This document shows, piece by piece, positions 39,884 to 48,983 of a DNA stretch of 64,000 nucleotides (the first letter of the stretch is position 1; every line of letters begins with the position of its first letter). The translations under genes and the position numbers were made by a program. The stretch is from an uncultured Spirochaetaceae bacterium (GTDB lineage Bacteria > Spirochaetota > Spirochaetia > Treponematales > Treponemataceae). The notes under the pieces are model-generated. The model saw only the letters and a program-made list of their open reading frames with translations. It was not told the origin of the DNA and made no database searches. The stretch spans positions 1 to 64,000 of the forward strand of contig CADBBB010000005.1 of assembly GCA_902792795.1 (NCBI GenBank), given 5' to 3'.

Positions 39884-41214
39884 CACTCTTCCGGAATCTT
39901 GATGTATGTTCCGGCCACAATATGGTTGGGATTTTTTATTCCGTTGTACCTTGCGATTTTTTTATAGCGCCAAGGATTTTTGTAGTAGGCGGCGGAAATG
40001 TCCCAAAGCGTGTCGCCCCACTTGATTTTGTAAGTGATGACTTTTGGCTCGCGCTTTTTTTCCGGCTTGGGAAGATCGGGAACAACAATCTCCGCTTCCT
40101 CGACCACGACAATTTCGTCTTCCTTTGCGGCGGGAGCGACTGGCTCCGGCGGCGGAGGAAGCGGCTCCTCCTTTTGGACAGGCGGCGGAAGCGGCTCAGA
40201 AACTTTTTCTTGAGCGACTTCCGTTTTGCTTGAGCGGGAATTGAGCAAGTTGAATTTTGACGGAATGATGAAGAGCATGAGAAGGACGGCAAGCACGCAG
40301 ATAATCGCGCAAATCATGCAAACAAAAACAGGAAGCCGCGTCTTCTTTTCGTCGCGCTCCGTGTCCTCGTCGTCATAAAGGCCTTCAAAGTCCAAGCTGG
40401 ACGACGCGCTCGAAGAAGCGCCGGCAGTCGCGGCGGAGCTTCCCAAATCGTCGCCAAAGGAATCGTCGAACAAGGCGTCCGAACTTGAAGACGCGCTGTC
40501 GGAGCTGTCGTCAAAGTTGGGCATTTCAAAATCGTCGGAGGCAAAGGTGTCGTCGGACGAGGCGCTGTCGGAAACAGTCGCGTCGCTTGCGGAAGAATCT
40601 TCAAAAGCGGGAACGTCAAAATCCGGCATGTCGAGCGCGGCGTCGTCAACAGGAGAGTCGTCAATCGGCGGCTCCTCAAACGAGTCGTCCGCGATCGTCG
40701 CGTCGTCAAAGGACGCGGACTTTTTGGCCTTAGGCTCGTCCTCAACTATTTCTGTCTTAGGAGCCGCGCCTTCGCTAAAGGCGGGAAGGTCAAAGTCAAG
40801 GTCGCCCAATTCCGCGCGCTCGTTGATTTCTTCGGCGGTTTTCAAAAGACCCTTTCCGCTTCCGGGATTTTTGTCGTTGGCCAAAAGCGCCTCATGCAAG
40901 TCTATGTTTTGGGTGGCTTTGGCTCCGCTGGCGGAATCAAGCAAAGTTGCCGAAATCAAATTGTTTTTGTCAATCGAAACTTCAAGGTTGATGTTGGGCT
41001 CGCCGTTGGGCTGCTTTTCCAAATCGCTTAGCGTAAGCGTCTCAATCAAAATGGCGTCCGCCATCGTGGACTTTTCGCTCGCGTACAAATCAACGTTTAC
41101 TGTAGTCTGGTTGTCCTTTACAGTGCTCAGCTCAATCTTTTTTTTGCCCGGAACGCCCTCTTCCAAAAGCGTGTGGAAGGAGCCGTCCGCCAACTTTAGT
41201 CCTATTTGCTTCAT
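39883..41214 (-). CDS. Hsp70 substrate-binding-domain / transmembrane / LysM fusion protein
   Basis: 443 residues from the ATG at 41214. Residues 1-110 resemble the beta-sandwich substrate-binding domain of DnaK (GLKLADGSFHTLLEEGVPGK; VKDNQTTVNVDLYASEKSTM; GEPNINLEVSIDKNNLISAT; ASG). Residues 140-285 are an Asp/Ser/Ala low-complexity linker, 294-316 one membrane helix, 340-360 Pro/Glu-rich and 393-443 a LysM domain (YKIKWGDTLWDISAAYY). No Hsp70 ATPase domain is present. The topology implies a cytosolic peptide-binding part and a periplasmic peptidoglycan-binding part. It is coupled to the lytic transglycosylase gene. Confidence 0.8.
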   Translation of the reverse strand: MKQIGLKLADGSFHTLLEEGVPGKKKIELSTVKDNQTTVNVDLYASEKSTMADAILIETLTLSDLEKQPNGEPNINLEVSIDKNNLISATLLDSASGAKATQNIDLHEALLANDKNPGSGKGLLKTAEEINERAELGDLDFDLPAFSEGAAPKTEIVEDEPKAKKSASFDDATIADDSFEEPPIDDSPVDDAALDMPDFDVPAFEDSSASDATVSDSASSDDTFASDDFEMPNFDDSSDSASSSSDALFDDSFGDDLGSSAATAGASSSASSSLDFEGLYDDEDTERDEKKTRLPVFVCMICAIICVLAVLLMLFIIPSKFNLLNSRSSKTEVAQEKVSEPLPPPVQKEEPLPPPPEPVAPAAKEDEIVVVEEAEIVVPDLPKPEKKREPKVITYKIKWGDTLWDISAAYYKNPWRYKKIARYNGIKNPNHIVAGTYIKIPEE

Positions 41215-41220
41215 AACTAT

Positions 41221-41226
41221 AGTATA
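41221..41226 (-). promoter_or_regulatory. Leaderless -10 of the Hsp70-SBD/LysM operon
   Basis: Minus strand TATACT (41221-41226), 6 nt before the ATG at 41214; no Shine-Dalgarno sequence and no clear -35. Confidence 0.55.
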
Positions 41227-41234
41227 CCTTTTAT

Positions 41235-42254
41235 TCAAAATTTGTGTATATATCTAAACGCCAATCTTTTAAAATACCATTCTCCGCCGGAACAGTTCAT
41301 TTCCAGCCAATTTTGTTCCCTGCCGTTCACATAGCCCTGTTCCGCGTCAAAGCCGCGCCTGCGTTCAAAGTAAAGCAAAACAAAGAGCGTGTCTTTTTTT
41401 GTCAAGCCGAACACAAGCATGGGCGATATGTTGACTCTGCAAAAATCTCCGTCAACGGACCTATACTGTTCCGCAAACTGCCTGTCGGAATAATATCCGT
41501 CAAGCTCCAGCTGAACGCCGGCCATGCTCAACTTGAACGGCATTTGGTAGCCCAGAATGATGTTCACGTAATAATTGGGGCCGTTGACCCTATTGTAGTC
41601 AGCCGCCCAGCACCAAGGGTGTCCGTCCGCTTGGTTCGTCATTCCGCTGTACCGCAAGCGGTAGGTTGACATAAAGACGATATGATGCCAGTCGCCCGGC
41701 CAAAGCGCGGCTGCGTCAAACTGGAAGGTGGCGCCCAAGTCAAATTCGTAGAAGCAATTCTTAAATGGAGTCAAGTCGTCGTATTCGCCGCTTGCGGGAT
41801 TGTACGAAGCCAAGCCCTGCGCGCCCATAAAATTCCAGCCGGTTCCCAAGGTCATTCCGCCGTCAAAGACCAAGAAGGCCGCGGGCGTCCAGCTCATGAA
41901 AATTCTTGGCTTTAGCGTCGCCGGCGAAATTTGGAACTCGGCGCCCAATTTTATGTTGTTGCCCTTTGTGAGCGCGTTGGAGCCGGGAATGGGAATCGTG
42001 TAGTCGTAGCAACCGGTCACGCCCGCTTGCAAGCCGTCGTATGGCCCTGTAATCGGCGCGAACCGCTCTCCGCTCGCGGCCACGGCGGCGCTTTTAGGGT
42101 AGTAGGCAAAATCGGTGTAAATCATAAAATTGTGCGGCGATTTGCTTGGGGCAAGTTTTTCTTCTATTGCGCCTTCGCTTTGAGAACCGGTTTCCTGGGC
42201 GAACGCAAGCCCAAAAGCAAGCAGCGCGGACAAAAGAGCGAGAGTTTTTTTCAT
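41235..42254 (-). CDS. Outer-membrane beta-barrel protein
   Basis: 339 residues from the ATG at 42254, with a signal peptide (MKKTLALLSALLAFGLAFAQ). The mature protein is rich in alternating Tyr/Phe strands (NFMIYTDFAYYPKSAA; FMSWTPAAFLVFDGGMTLG; YRLRYSG; NIILGYQM) and ends in AFRYIHKF, a C-terminal aromatic typical of outer-membrane beta-barrels. It resembles treponemal porin-like proteins of unknown substrate. The start is the one 6 nt after a TATAAT box. It lies just upstream of the LysM/transglycosylase operon but has its own promoter, and no gap-spanning terminator is seen. Confidence 0.75.
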   Translation of the reverse strand: MKKTLALLSALLAFGLAFAQETGSQSEGAIEEKLAPSKSPHNFMIYTDFAYYPKSAAVAASGERFAPITGPYDGLQAGVTGCYDYTIPIPGSNALTKGNNIKLGAEFQISPATLKPRIFMSWTPAAFLVFDGGMTLGTGWNFMGAQGLASYNPASGEYDDLTPFKNCFYEFDLGATFQFDAAALWPGDWHHIVFMSTYRLRYSGMTNQADGHPWCWAADYNRVNGPNYYVNIILGYQMPFKLSMAGVQLELDGYYSDRQFAEQYRSVDGDFCRVNISPMLVFGLTKKDTLFVLLYFERRRGFDAEQGYVNGREQNWLEMNCSGGEWYFKRLAFRYIHKF

Positions 42255-42260
42255 TCCGCC

Positions 42261-42289
42261 ATTATACCCCCAAACCGCCACAAACGCAA
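42261..42289 (-). promoter_or_regulatory. Leaderless promoter of the outer-membrane protein gene
   Basis: Minus strand: TTGCGT (42284-42289), 17-bp spacer, TATAAT (42261-42266), 6 nt before the ATG. Confidence 0.65.
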
Positions 42290-42337
42290 GGCCGCCCGCC
42301 CGCACCTGCAGCCACGCGGAAGACCTGGGCGCCGCGC

Positions 42338-42366
42338 TTGAAAGGCGCGCGGATTTGCGCTATGAT
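42338..42366 (+). promoter_or_regulatory. Leaderless promoter of the PilZ gene
   Basis: TTGAAA (42338-42343), 17-bp spacer ending TTTGCGC, TATGAT (42361-42366), 8 nt before the ATG at 42375. Confidence 0.65.
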
Positions 42367-42374
42367 AAAAGGAT

Positions 42375-42758
42375 ATGCGAGCCAAAGAGCGGCAGGAGCC
42401 ACGGTATAAAATTTTGGGACGGGCGCTGTGCCAGGAAATTTCCGCGTTGCCGGGAAGCCTGATAGACATAAGCGCGAGCGGCTGCAAAATTTTTTATTCG
42501 GTTCCAGTGTCGATACATCTTGAGGACGACTATACTCTTACAATACAAGTGGCGGACAATTCCATCGGCGACTTGACGCTGATATGCCACCCCGCTTGGG
42601 TCAACGAAGACAGCGGCCAAACCTTTTTGGGAATGACCATCTTGCGCTCGCCCGACTCGGAACAGCTCAGAACCTTTATCCAGTCCCTCAAAACCCAAAG
42701 CGACGACGACCAAAACGACCAAAGCCAAATCGTGGATTCCCAATGCCAATTTATATAG
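42375..42758 (+). CDS. PilZ-domain c-di-GMP receptor
   Basis: 127 residues forming a single PilZ domain. The c-di-GMP-binding motifs are both present: RQEPRYK (RxxxR) near residues 6-12 and DISASGCK (D/NxSxxG) near 36. It should report cyclic di-GMP levels set by the HD-GYP proteins of this genome. Its 3' end overlaps the RNA methyltransferase gene by 16 nt, an unexplained pairing of signalling and rRNA modification. Confidence 0.88.
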   Translation: MRAKERQEPRYKILGRALCQEISALPGSLIDISASGCKIFYSVPVSIHLEDDYTLTIQVADNSIGDLTLICHPAWVNEDSGQTFLGMTILRSPDSEQLRTFIQSLKTQSDDDQNDQSQIVDSQCQFI

Positions 42759-43705
42759 AAGAAAAACGCGGAAAAGCCTTTTTGGCCTTTGAAGGCATGG
42801 AAAGTTTTTTGCAAGCGGAACTAGCCGAGCGCTTTGGCCTATCTTCCCCGACAGAACAATACGGACGCCTCTTTTTTTGCCAGGACTTTCCCCAAGACGC
42901 GCCGGACCCTTGGTTCGCGCAATGCGCCATGCAAAAGCCTTTTTTGCTGCATTTTGAATCAATCGGCCAGGCGGCGGCGGAACTAAAAAAAATCCAGCGC
43001 AATTGGGCGCCCTGCTCCTACCAATTTTTCCGCCGAGCGAGCCTAATTCAAGAAAAGCTGCCCTACATCAACCTAAAGGAGCGAACCTTTCCCGCCAAGA
43101 TTCCGCAAACTCCTATGGGACTATACGCGCTTATAGAACAAAACGCCATTTTGGCCAGCGCCCAAACATCAAGCGTCTTGCCGGCGGGAAAAATCGCCTT
43201 TGTGGAAGACCATGTAAACCCGCCAAGCCGCGCCTACCTAAAATTGCAGGAAAGCCTAACGCTGGCCAACATTTTTTTTGGGGCGGAACTTCCTAAGGCG
43301 GGCCAAAAATGCTTTGAGGCCGGAGCCTGCCCCGGCGGCTGGACATGGGTCTTGGCTGGCTTGGGCGCCAGCGTCCTTGCCGTTGACCGCGCGCCGCTTG
43401 ACGACCGCCTTATGAAAAACCCGCTGGTCACATTCCAAGCGCACGACGCCTTTACTCTTCCGCCGGAAGAAATCGGCCCCTGCGACTGGGTCTTTAGCGA
43501 CGTAATCTGCTACCCCGACCGCCTCTACGACTGGGTTCAAAAATGGCTCCAAAGCGGCCTCTGCAAAAACATGATTTGCACAATCAAAATGCAAGGCGGA
43601 ATCGACTGGGCCGCCGCCCAAAAGTTCGCCGACATCCCCCAAAGCCGCGTGGTCCACCTAAACTACAACAAGCACGAGCTCACCTGGATTCATTGCCAAA
43701 AATAG
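42743..43705 (+). CDS. RlmM/FtsJ-type 2'-O-ribose rRNA methyltransferase
   Basis: 320 residues from the ATG at 42743, inside the PilZ gene. The C-terminal half is an FtsJ-fold methyltransferase: SRAYLKLQE (catalytic Lys), the SAM loop EAGACPGGWTWVL, VFSDVICYP (Asp), CTIKMQGG (second Lys) and NKHELTWIH. The N-terminal region resembles the substrate-recognition part of RlmM, which modifies C2498 of 23S rRNA. Identity as RlmM is likely but not certain. A bidirectional terminator follows. Confidence 0.85.
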   Translation: MPIYIEEKRGKAFLAFEGMESFLQAELAERFGLSSPTEQYGRLFFCQDFPQDAPDPWFAQCAMQKPFLLHFESIGQAAAELKKIQRNWAPCSYQFFRRASLIQEKLPYINLKERTFPAKIPQTPMGLYALIEQNAILASAQTSSVLPAGKIAFVEDHVNPPSRAYLKLQESLTLANIFFGAELPKAGQKCFEAGACPGGWTWVLAGLGASVLAVDRAPLDDRLMKNPLVTFQAHDAFTLPPEEIGPCDWVFSDVICYPDRLYDWVQKWLQSGLCKNMICTIKMQGGIDWAAAQKFADIPQSRVVHLNYNKHELTWIHCQK

Positions 43706-43710
43706 CGACA

Positions 43711-43744
43711 AAAAAAACGCTCCCGATCACGGGAGCGCTTTTTT
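43711..43744. terminator. Bidirectional intrinsic terminator
   Basis: Stem CGCTCCCG / CGGGAGCG (43718-43737) with a 4-nt loop, flanked by seven A on the left and six T on the right. Confidence 0.92.
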
Positions 43745-43808
43745 CAACTTTTTTTCCCAAAAACAGGTCCAAAATGCAAAAAAATTTGTATCTTATATGC
43801 GTAGCGAA

Positions 43809-43837
43809 GGGAACCCAATGGGTTCCCAATTTTTTTT
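43809..43837 (+). terminator. Terminator-like hairpin in the leader of the Rpn gene
   Basis: GGGAACCC / GGGTTCCC with a 3-nt loop followed by eight T, ending 4 nt before the AAAGGAGG ribosome site and 16 nt before the ATG at 43854. It could attenuate expression or block read-through into the nuclease gene. Confidence 0.75.
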
Positions 43838-43853
43838 GCAAAAGGAGGAATTT

Positions 43854-44567
43854 ATGGAATTCCAGACGCTTCCCCAAAGGGAGTACAAAGACCGGGTTTT
43901 CAAGGCCATTTTTGGCCGCGACACGGAGGAAAGCGGGCGCTGGCGGCTTGAGCTTTACAACGCCCTCAACGAAAGGGACGTGGACATATTCGGCAAGACA
44001 TTGGTCAAAATTCCCACGCCGCGCTTCATGGTCTTTTACAACGGCGGCAAGGAGCAGCCGGACGTCGCGAAATTCCGCCTGTCTGACGCGTTCATAAAGC
44101 CGGACGCGGGCTCGGAGGGCGGGCGGGAATTTGAGTGGACGGCCACCTTGGTGAACATAAACGAAGGCCGCAACGAGGCGCTTCACAAAAAATGCCTTTC
44201 GTTGTATCATTACTCCAGTTTCGTCGCGCGGATTAAGCGCAACCTCGCGGCCGGAATGGAGAAGCGGGCCGCCGTCGTCGAGGCCGTGGACTTTGCCGTC
44301 GCCAACAATTACCTTGACGGCTTTTTCAAGCGCCAAAAGGAGGACATTATCATGTTCAGCATGTCGGAATTTGACCAAGAGGCGTACGACCGCCACCGCC
44401 GCCGCGAGGGCTACGAGGAAGGCCGCGAAGAAGGCGCCCTGCAAAAGGCCGTGGAAGACGCGAAAAGACTCCTTGCCGACGGAAAATACACGGCGGAGGA
44501 AATCTCGGGCCTGCTTGGCATACCTGTAGAAGCGTTCGCGGAGCCCGCGCCCGCTCCCGCGCCTTGA
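43854..44567 (+). CDS. Rpn/PD-(D/E)XK-transposase-family protein with deleted catalytic core
   Basis: 237 residues. The N-terminus YKDRVFKAIFGRDTEESGRW and the C-terminal half (TLVKIPTPRFMVFYNGGKEQ; EFEWTATLVNINEGRN; YHYSSFVARIKRN; LDGFFKRQKEDII; GYEEGREEG) match the Rpn/PDDEXK_2 proteins that are abundant in treponemes. Between LYNALN and TLVKIP the usual stretch of roughly 60 residues with the nuclease Asp and ExQ is missing, leaving only ERDVDIFGK. The frame is intact, so an inactive protein may still be made. Strong ribosome site; leader hairpin upstream. Confidence 0.85.
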   Translation: MEFQTLPQREYKDRVFKAIFGRDTEESGRWRLELYNALNERDVDIFGKTLVKIPTPRFMVFYNGGKEQPDVAKFRLSDAFIKPDAGSEGGREFEWTATLVNINEGRNEALHKKCLSLYHYSSFVARIKRNLAAGMEKRAAVVEAVDFAVANNYLDGFFKRQKEDIIMFSMSEFDQEAYDRHRRREGYEEGREEGALQKAVEDAKRLLADGKYTAEEISGLLGIPVEAFAEPAPAPAP

Positions 44568-44684
44568 CATTGTTTCCGACATTCTATAACATATAACAGT
44601 TTTTAAAACATTTGGGGTGGGAAAAGGGTCTAATATATTGGTCGTCTTTGCGGCGGCCAAAAAATATAGAGGATTTATAAAGGT

Positions 44685-47600
44685 ATGAAACTTTTTAAAC
44701 GCTTTTCCACGCTAAAAAAATGCGCAGGAGCGGCCGCGCTCGCCTTGAGCCTGTTCGCTTTGGCCTCGTGCGAGAACATGACCACTCTTCCGGCGCCTAC
44801 AATGACCGCGACCGCGTCAAAAACCCTCTACGCGCCAGCTTGGCCGGAGCAAACTGACGACAACGGCAACCCTATCGCCGGCCTAACCTACGGCGAGCGC
44901 TACTACACCGTCAGCCAAGGCCTCAAACGCAAAATCAGCTTGTCTTGGAATTCAGTTGAAATCGCCAAATACTACGAAATTTACGCCGCCCAGAACATTA
45001 ACGATACATTTGTAAAGGTTGGAGAATCTTTAAAGGCCGAATTTGACGACAGCGTGAGTTCCGGCCAAACCTACTATTATAAAGTAAGGGCCGTAAATTC
45101 CAAAGGACAGTTTTCAGAATTCAGCTCAATTGTCAAAGGAACAAGCCTAGCCACTCCGGCAATCACTGACATAGCGATTACAGACACAAGCGCCACCGTG
45201 TTCTGGTACATGGGAAACGTAAGCCTTGACAGCTACGCAAAAAACCTTGTCTACGAAATTCACGCTTTTAAAGACAGCGAAGAAAAAGTCGTCACCATAG
45301 AGGCTTGGGACAAGGCCAACCAAAGAGTCATAGGCGAATACGAATTTGAAAATTTAAGCGGAAATTCCGAATACATGTTCAGAGTTGACGCGTATATAAA
45401 GGCCGACACAAGCCAGGTGGAGTCCAGCCCCAAAGTCAATCAAAAAACATTGGCGCTCTACAAGCCGGTTTCGCCGGAATTTACGGCCAGCCAAGGCGAA
45501 TCAATCAAAAACGTAAAGCTTATAATAACTTTGCCCACCCAAGTCCAAGTTCAAGAAAACAAGGACACGGAATACGATTCGCCCATTTGCTTTAGAATCC
45601 AGCGCAAAAACTCCGAAAAAGGCAAGCCCGACAGCGAATGGGCGACAGTCGTTCCATGCCTTTACTTTAACGGAACGCAAACCGCCCCTGCAGACTTAGA
45701 CGTCTATGCTGCTTATAAAGAAGGAGCCATGATTGAATGGGTGGACACAGTGACCGCAAGCGCCAACTCAATAAAGCAAGGCTCAAAATACGACTACCGC
45801 ATAATTTCTTGCGTTGACAAAAATTTCGCGAGCCTGAACCATTACGGTTTAAGAACCATCGAATCCAAAGAAAGCGACGCCAACACAGCCACAGGTTGGG
45901 CGGCCAAAGAGCCAAAATTTAAAGTCAAAAACATAGAACGAACGATCGACCCGGACGACTCTGAATTGATTTCAAATGTGGCGGTGTCTTTTGAAGCCAG
46001 CTGGGACGCTATGGGAAAAGACTCCCAATATAAATTTGCCGTCAAAGCGGACTTTAAGAGAGCGTCAGACGAGGCGGAAGGAACTTCATGGCTTTGCGAC
46101 GAGCATGGCAAAAACCTGTTCACAAGCGCCAACGACATAAACTCCTTGGCGGCCAACTACGACTTGACCACAGGCGCGCAATATATATGCGGAACTTATA
46201 CCTACACGCTTTATATAATTTCAAGCGAATACACAAACCCAGACTCCGCCGTAGACGCAAACAATTATTTGGCATGCGTCAAAGACAGAAACAAAGTGAA
46301 CGTGTCCGAAAACGCCACATTGCCAAACGCGGATTTGCATGCGGAGGGCGGCTGGGAAAAAAAGACAAAACTTTCATGGTTTGCCGAAAGCGGCGTAAGC
46401 TACTCATTGAAAAAAGAAGATGTTACAGCCGGCGCGCCTGAAGTGACAATAAGCAATGCCGATATTTTGGCTGGAATCGGAGCCTCCGAATATACCCCCA
46501 ATGAGCAAGTGAACTTTTATGACACCAATGTCGTCAGCGGCCACGAATACAGCTACACCCTTGTGGCGACAAAGGGAACTTCAGGCCAGACATCTATGGC
46601 GGAAACGGCCAAAACTCTTGGCACCGCAGATCCAAGCGTAGCTCAATACTATTACAATAAAATAGTGGTTTCTTGGCCAGCAGTAATGGCTGCGGAGCAA
46701 TATGACATAACGCTTGGAAAAAAGAAGGAATTTGGAGACGGCGCCACAATAACATTGGATGAAAACGGCCAAATCGTAAGCGCGAATTTAGCTGACGGCG
46801 CCATCGCTTCAACCACAAACGAAAGCGACACTATAACGCTTACAATAGATAAGCCTTATGGCTTTAACGACGCCAAGTTGTCAGGAACCGCCTCGGATTT
46901 AAAAATCGCCTCCAGCAGCGAAGTGGGAAAAGACACCACGACAAACAAAAAGCCGATATGGACCATAGGCCCCGCAAAAACAGCCGTCGCCGGAACAGAC
47001 ACAACGCAAATCAACAGCAAACAAATTATAGTCAAATGGAGAAGCTTGGAAGGCGCCGCGGGCTACGCGGTATACAGAACCCGCCATTCCATTTCTGGAA
47101 GCACGGCGGCAGACGGAACTGTCGGAGAATTCGCGACTGAAAAGACGGACGTTTACTTTGTAAGCGCCGACGCAAGCACAATAAATGTAAATCAAGGCGA
47201 AGACGTCGGCGTCGCGGCGGTCGTGTCAAAAGTTCCTGACAGTTCCGGCATTGAATACACGCTCAAAGACAATTTTTCCGCCGCCGCAGATGACGAAAAC
47301 GACCCGTGGAAAATAAACCAGTCTTATATCGGATTGGGAACCGAATACACTTACACTGTTTTGCCAATATTAGCCGAAGCCGACGCGGAGAAATTGGACA
47401 GCCTTGACGAATGCAAGTTGGCTGGCGAGCCTTACGCAAACTTGGCAAAAGTCCAAGCCGCGGGATATACAGATGGCTACGGCCTTAACTTGGAAGCGTC
47501 AAAGGCCGAATACACAGACCGAGTGGTCCTCACTTGGGATTTGCCCACAAAAAATGAAACCACTAAGGTCAACGAGCAAACTTCCATAGAGCCGCCGCAC

Positions 47601-48983
47601 AAACGCACCGCTTCAATATATTACAAAGCGCCCAGCGCCACAAATTGGACAAAGATTACGGACTTGACGGATTCCAATCAAAATTACTATGTGTTCAATG
47701 CAATTCCTGTCGACGTAAAGTTGGAGCCGTTGGAATTTGCTGTCACATACAACGGAACTTTTGAGACCAAAAACGAAACAAAAGACATTGACGCGACATA
47801 TGAAAAATATTTGGCCAAAATAGAAAACAAGCGGGTTGTGGAAAACGAAGCTAAAAGCATAGGCTATATGTTCACCCTTCCCGCCATACAAGGAACAAAA
47901 GTTGAAAATTCTGATTGTTCAGAAACCGCGCTTTGGAAAACATACAACACAGAAAGCGACAGCGACCGCGCGGTTGGGCCGGAAAGCTACACCCTTGGCC
48001 TAAAGAACTTGAACTACAGCTCCGACTACAAGCCCTTGGTAACCTATGACAAAAACGGAGAAAACGGAGTCGCGACAAACTACAGCTGGGCGGACGCTAC
48101 AATTACGCTAAATGACGCCACGGGAACAACAACAAGAACAGTTGAAGTAAAGCCAAAGTTCCTAAACTCGGACGCGGGAGCGGGAACCCATAACGGCTTG
48201 CTAAAGGTTCAACGCGACTACAAACACTGGTATCAAATCTCCGCCACAAGGACAAGCAAGGCTGACTATTACAAGTTCATCGAATTTGACGACAACATAA
48301 TAGAAAAGCCCGATTCAACTATAAAAGCCCACAGCGAGGACTACGCTTGCCGCAAAATCAAAGACCAAGAATTTGCCAAGTGCATCGGCCTTATTATTTG
48401 CGACGCGATTAACCAAGCGGGCGTTAATAGCGTGGTTAACGATGACAGATACTGCAACGGAGTTGGAAACACAGCTGACAACCATCATAGATTCTTCTTC
48501 CAACATCAAGGCGGAACAAAAACCTTTAATTGGGGAACAGAAGGAAACACTTATATCCATATATTCAGAAGCGGCCTTCCGGGCAACACAACATCAGAAT
48601 TTGCAAGCGCGTTTACTTTAAAACTTGCAAACCAGGGACACAGAAGATCCGCTGACGGTTACGCTCTTTATTATCTTAGCACAAATGACGCCGGAATAAC
48701 TGTAACGCACGAAAGCGGCCTTTCTTCATATCAAGGAACAGTTAATTTAAAAATGGGCGCGCAAGGTCATGAAGGTTGGACGCCATTGACTGATGGCGTG
48801 ACCACTTCTTGGACATACACGTTCAAAAAAGGCTCTACAACGGCAGTTAATGTCTCTACATCAAATCAGACCAACATGCAACAATGGTTCCCCTTCGATA
48901 TCGGCGGAGACCACAAAACTGGAGTTACATCTAAGAGCGACGGTTTGCCGGAATATACTAAAACTTGGTGGCAGGAGCGATAA
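44685..48983 (+). CDS. Giant fibronectin type III lipoprotein
   Basis: 1432 residues. The lipoprotein signal ends in LFALASC. Repeated FN3-like modules follow; the clearest is KISLSWNSVEIAKYYEIYAA with TYYYKVRAVNSKGQFSEFSS near residues 83-145, and others are near 570-640 and 770-890. The last 250 residues differ and may form a ligand-binding or carbohydrate-binding end. As a surface or periplasmic lipoprotein it is likely an adhesin or glycan/protein-binding component. The next start follows its stop without a gap (TAAATG), so translation is coupled. A TTGACA lies at 44564-44569. Confidence 0.8.
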   Translation: MKLFKRFSTLKKCAGAAALALSLFALASCENMTTLPAPTMTATASKTLYAPAWPEQTDDNGNPIAGLTYGERYYTVSQGLKRKISLSWNSVEIAKYYEIYAAQNINDTFVKVGESLKAEFDDSVSSGQTYYYKVRAVNSKGQFSEFSSIVKGTSLATPAITDIAITDTSATVFWYMGNVSLDSYAKNLVYEIHAFKDSEEKVVTIEAWDKANQRVIGEYEFENLSGNSEYMFRVDAYIKADTSQVESSPKVNQKTLALYKPVSPEFTASQGESIKNVKLIITLPTQVQVQENKDTEYDSPICFRIQRKNSEKGKPDSEWATVVPCLYFNGTQTAPADLDVYAAYKEGAMIEWVDTVTASANSIKQGSKYDYRIISCVDKNFASLNHYGLRTIESKESDANTATGWAAKEPKFKVKNIERTIDPDDSELISNVAVSFEASWDAMGKDSQYKFAVKADFKRASDEAEGTSWLCDEHGKNLFTSANDINSLAANYDLTTGAQYICGTYTYTLYIISSEYTNPDSAVDANNYLACVKDRNKVNVSENATLPNADLHAEGGWEKKTKLSWFAESGVSYSLKKEDVTAGAPEVTISNADILAGIGASEYTPNEQVNFYDTNVVSGHEYSYTLVATKGTSGQTSMAETAKTLGTADPSVAQYYYNKIVVSWPAVMAAEQYDITLGKKKEFGDGATITLDENGQIVSANLADGAIASTTNESDTITLTIDKPYGFNDAKLSGTASDLKIASSSEVGKDTTTNKKPIWTIGPAKTAVAGTDTTQINSKQIIVKWRSLEGAAGYAVYRTRHSISGSTAADGTVGEFATEKTDVYFVSADASTINVNQGEDVGVAAVVSKVPDSSGIEYTLKDNFSAAADDENDPWKINQSYIGLGTEYTYTVLPILAEADAEKLDSLDECKLAGEPYANLAKVQAAGYTDGYGLNLEASKAEYTDRVVLTWDLPTKNETTKVNEQTSIEPPHKRTASIYYKAPSATNWTKITDLTDSNQNYYVFNAIPVDVKLEPLEFAVTYNGTFETKNETKDIDATYEKYLAKIENKRVVENEAKSIGYMFTLPAIQGTKVENSDCSETALWKTYNTESDSDRAVGPESYTLGLKNLNYSSDYKPLVTYDKNGENGVATNYSWADATITLNDATGTTTRTVEVKPKFLNSDAGAGTHNGLLKVQRDYKHWYQISATRTSKADYYKFIEFDDNIIEKPDSTIKAHSEDYACRKIKDQEFAKCIGLIICDAINQAGVNSVVNDDRYCNGVGNTADNHHRFFFQHQGGTKTFNWGTEGNTYIHIFRSGLPGNTTSEFASAFTLKLANQGHRRSADGYALYYLSTNDAGITVTHESGLSSYQGTVNLKMGAQGHEGWTPLTDGVTTSWTYTFKKGSTTAVNVSTSNQTNMQQWFPFDIGGDHKTGVTSKSDGLPEYTKTWWQER

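Noticed and set aside
44564-44640. Promoter of the FN3 lipoprotein operon at TTGACA 44564-44569
   Set aside because: The nearest -10-like words are at 15 bp (TATAAC) or are poor at 17 bp (TAACAT), so I mention it only as possible and do not list it.
43680-44660. Minus-strand frame of 326 codons opposite the Rpn-type gene
   Set aside because: It has no family features and covers a terminator and two other genes' ends; the plus-strand Rpn protein is clearly conserved.
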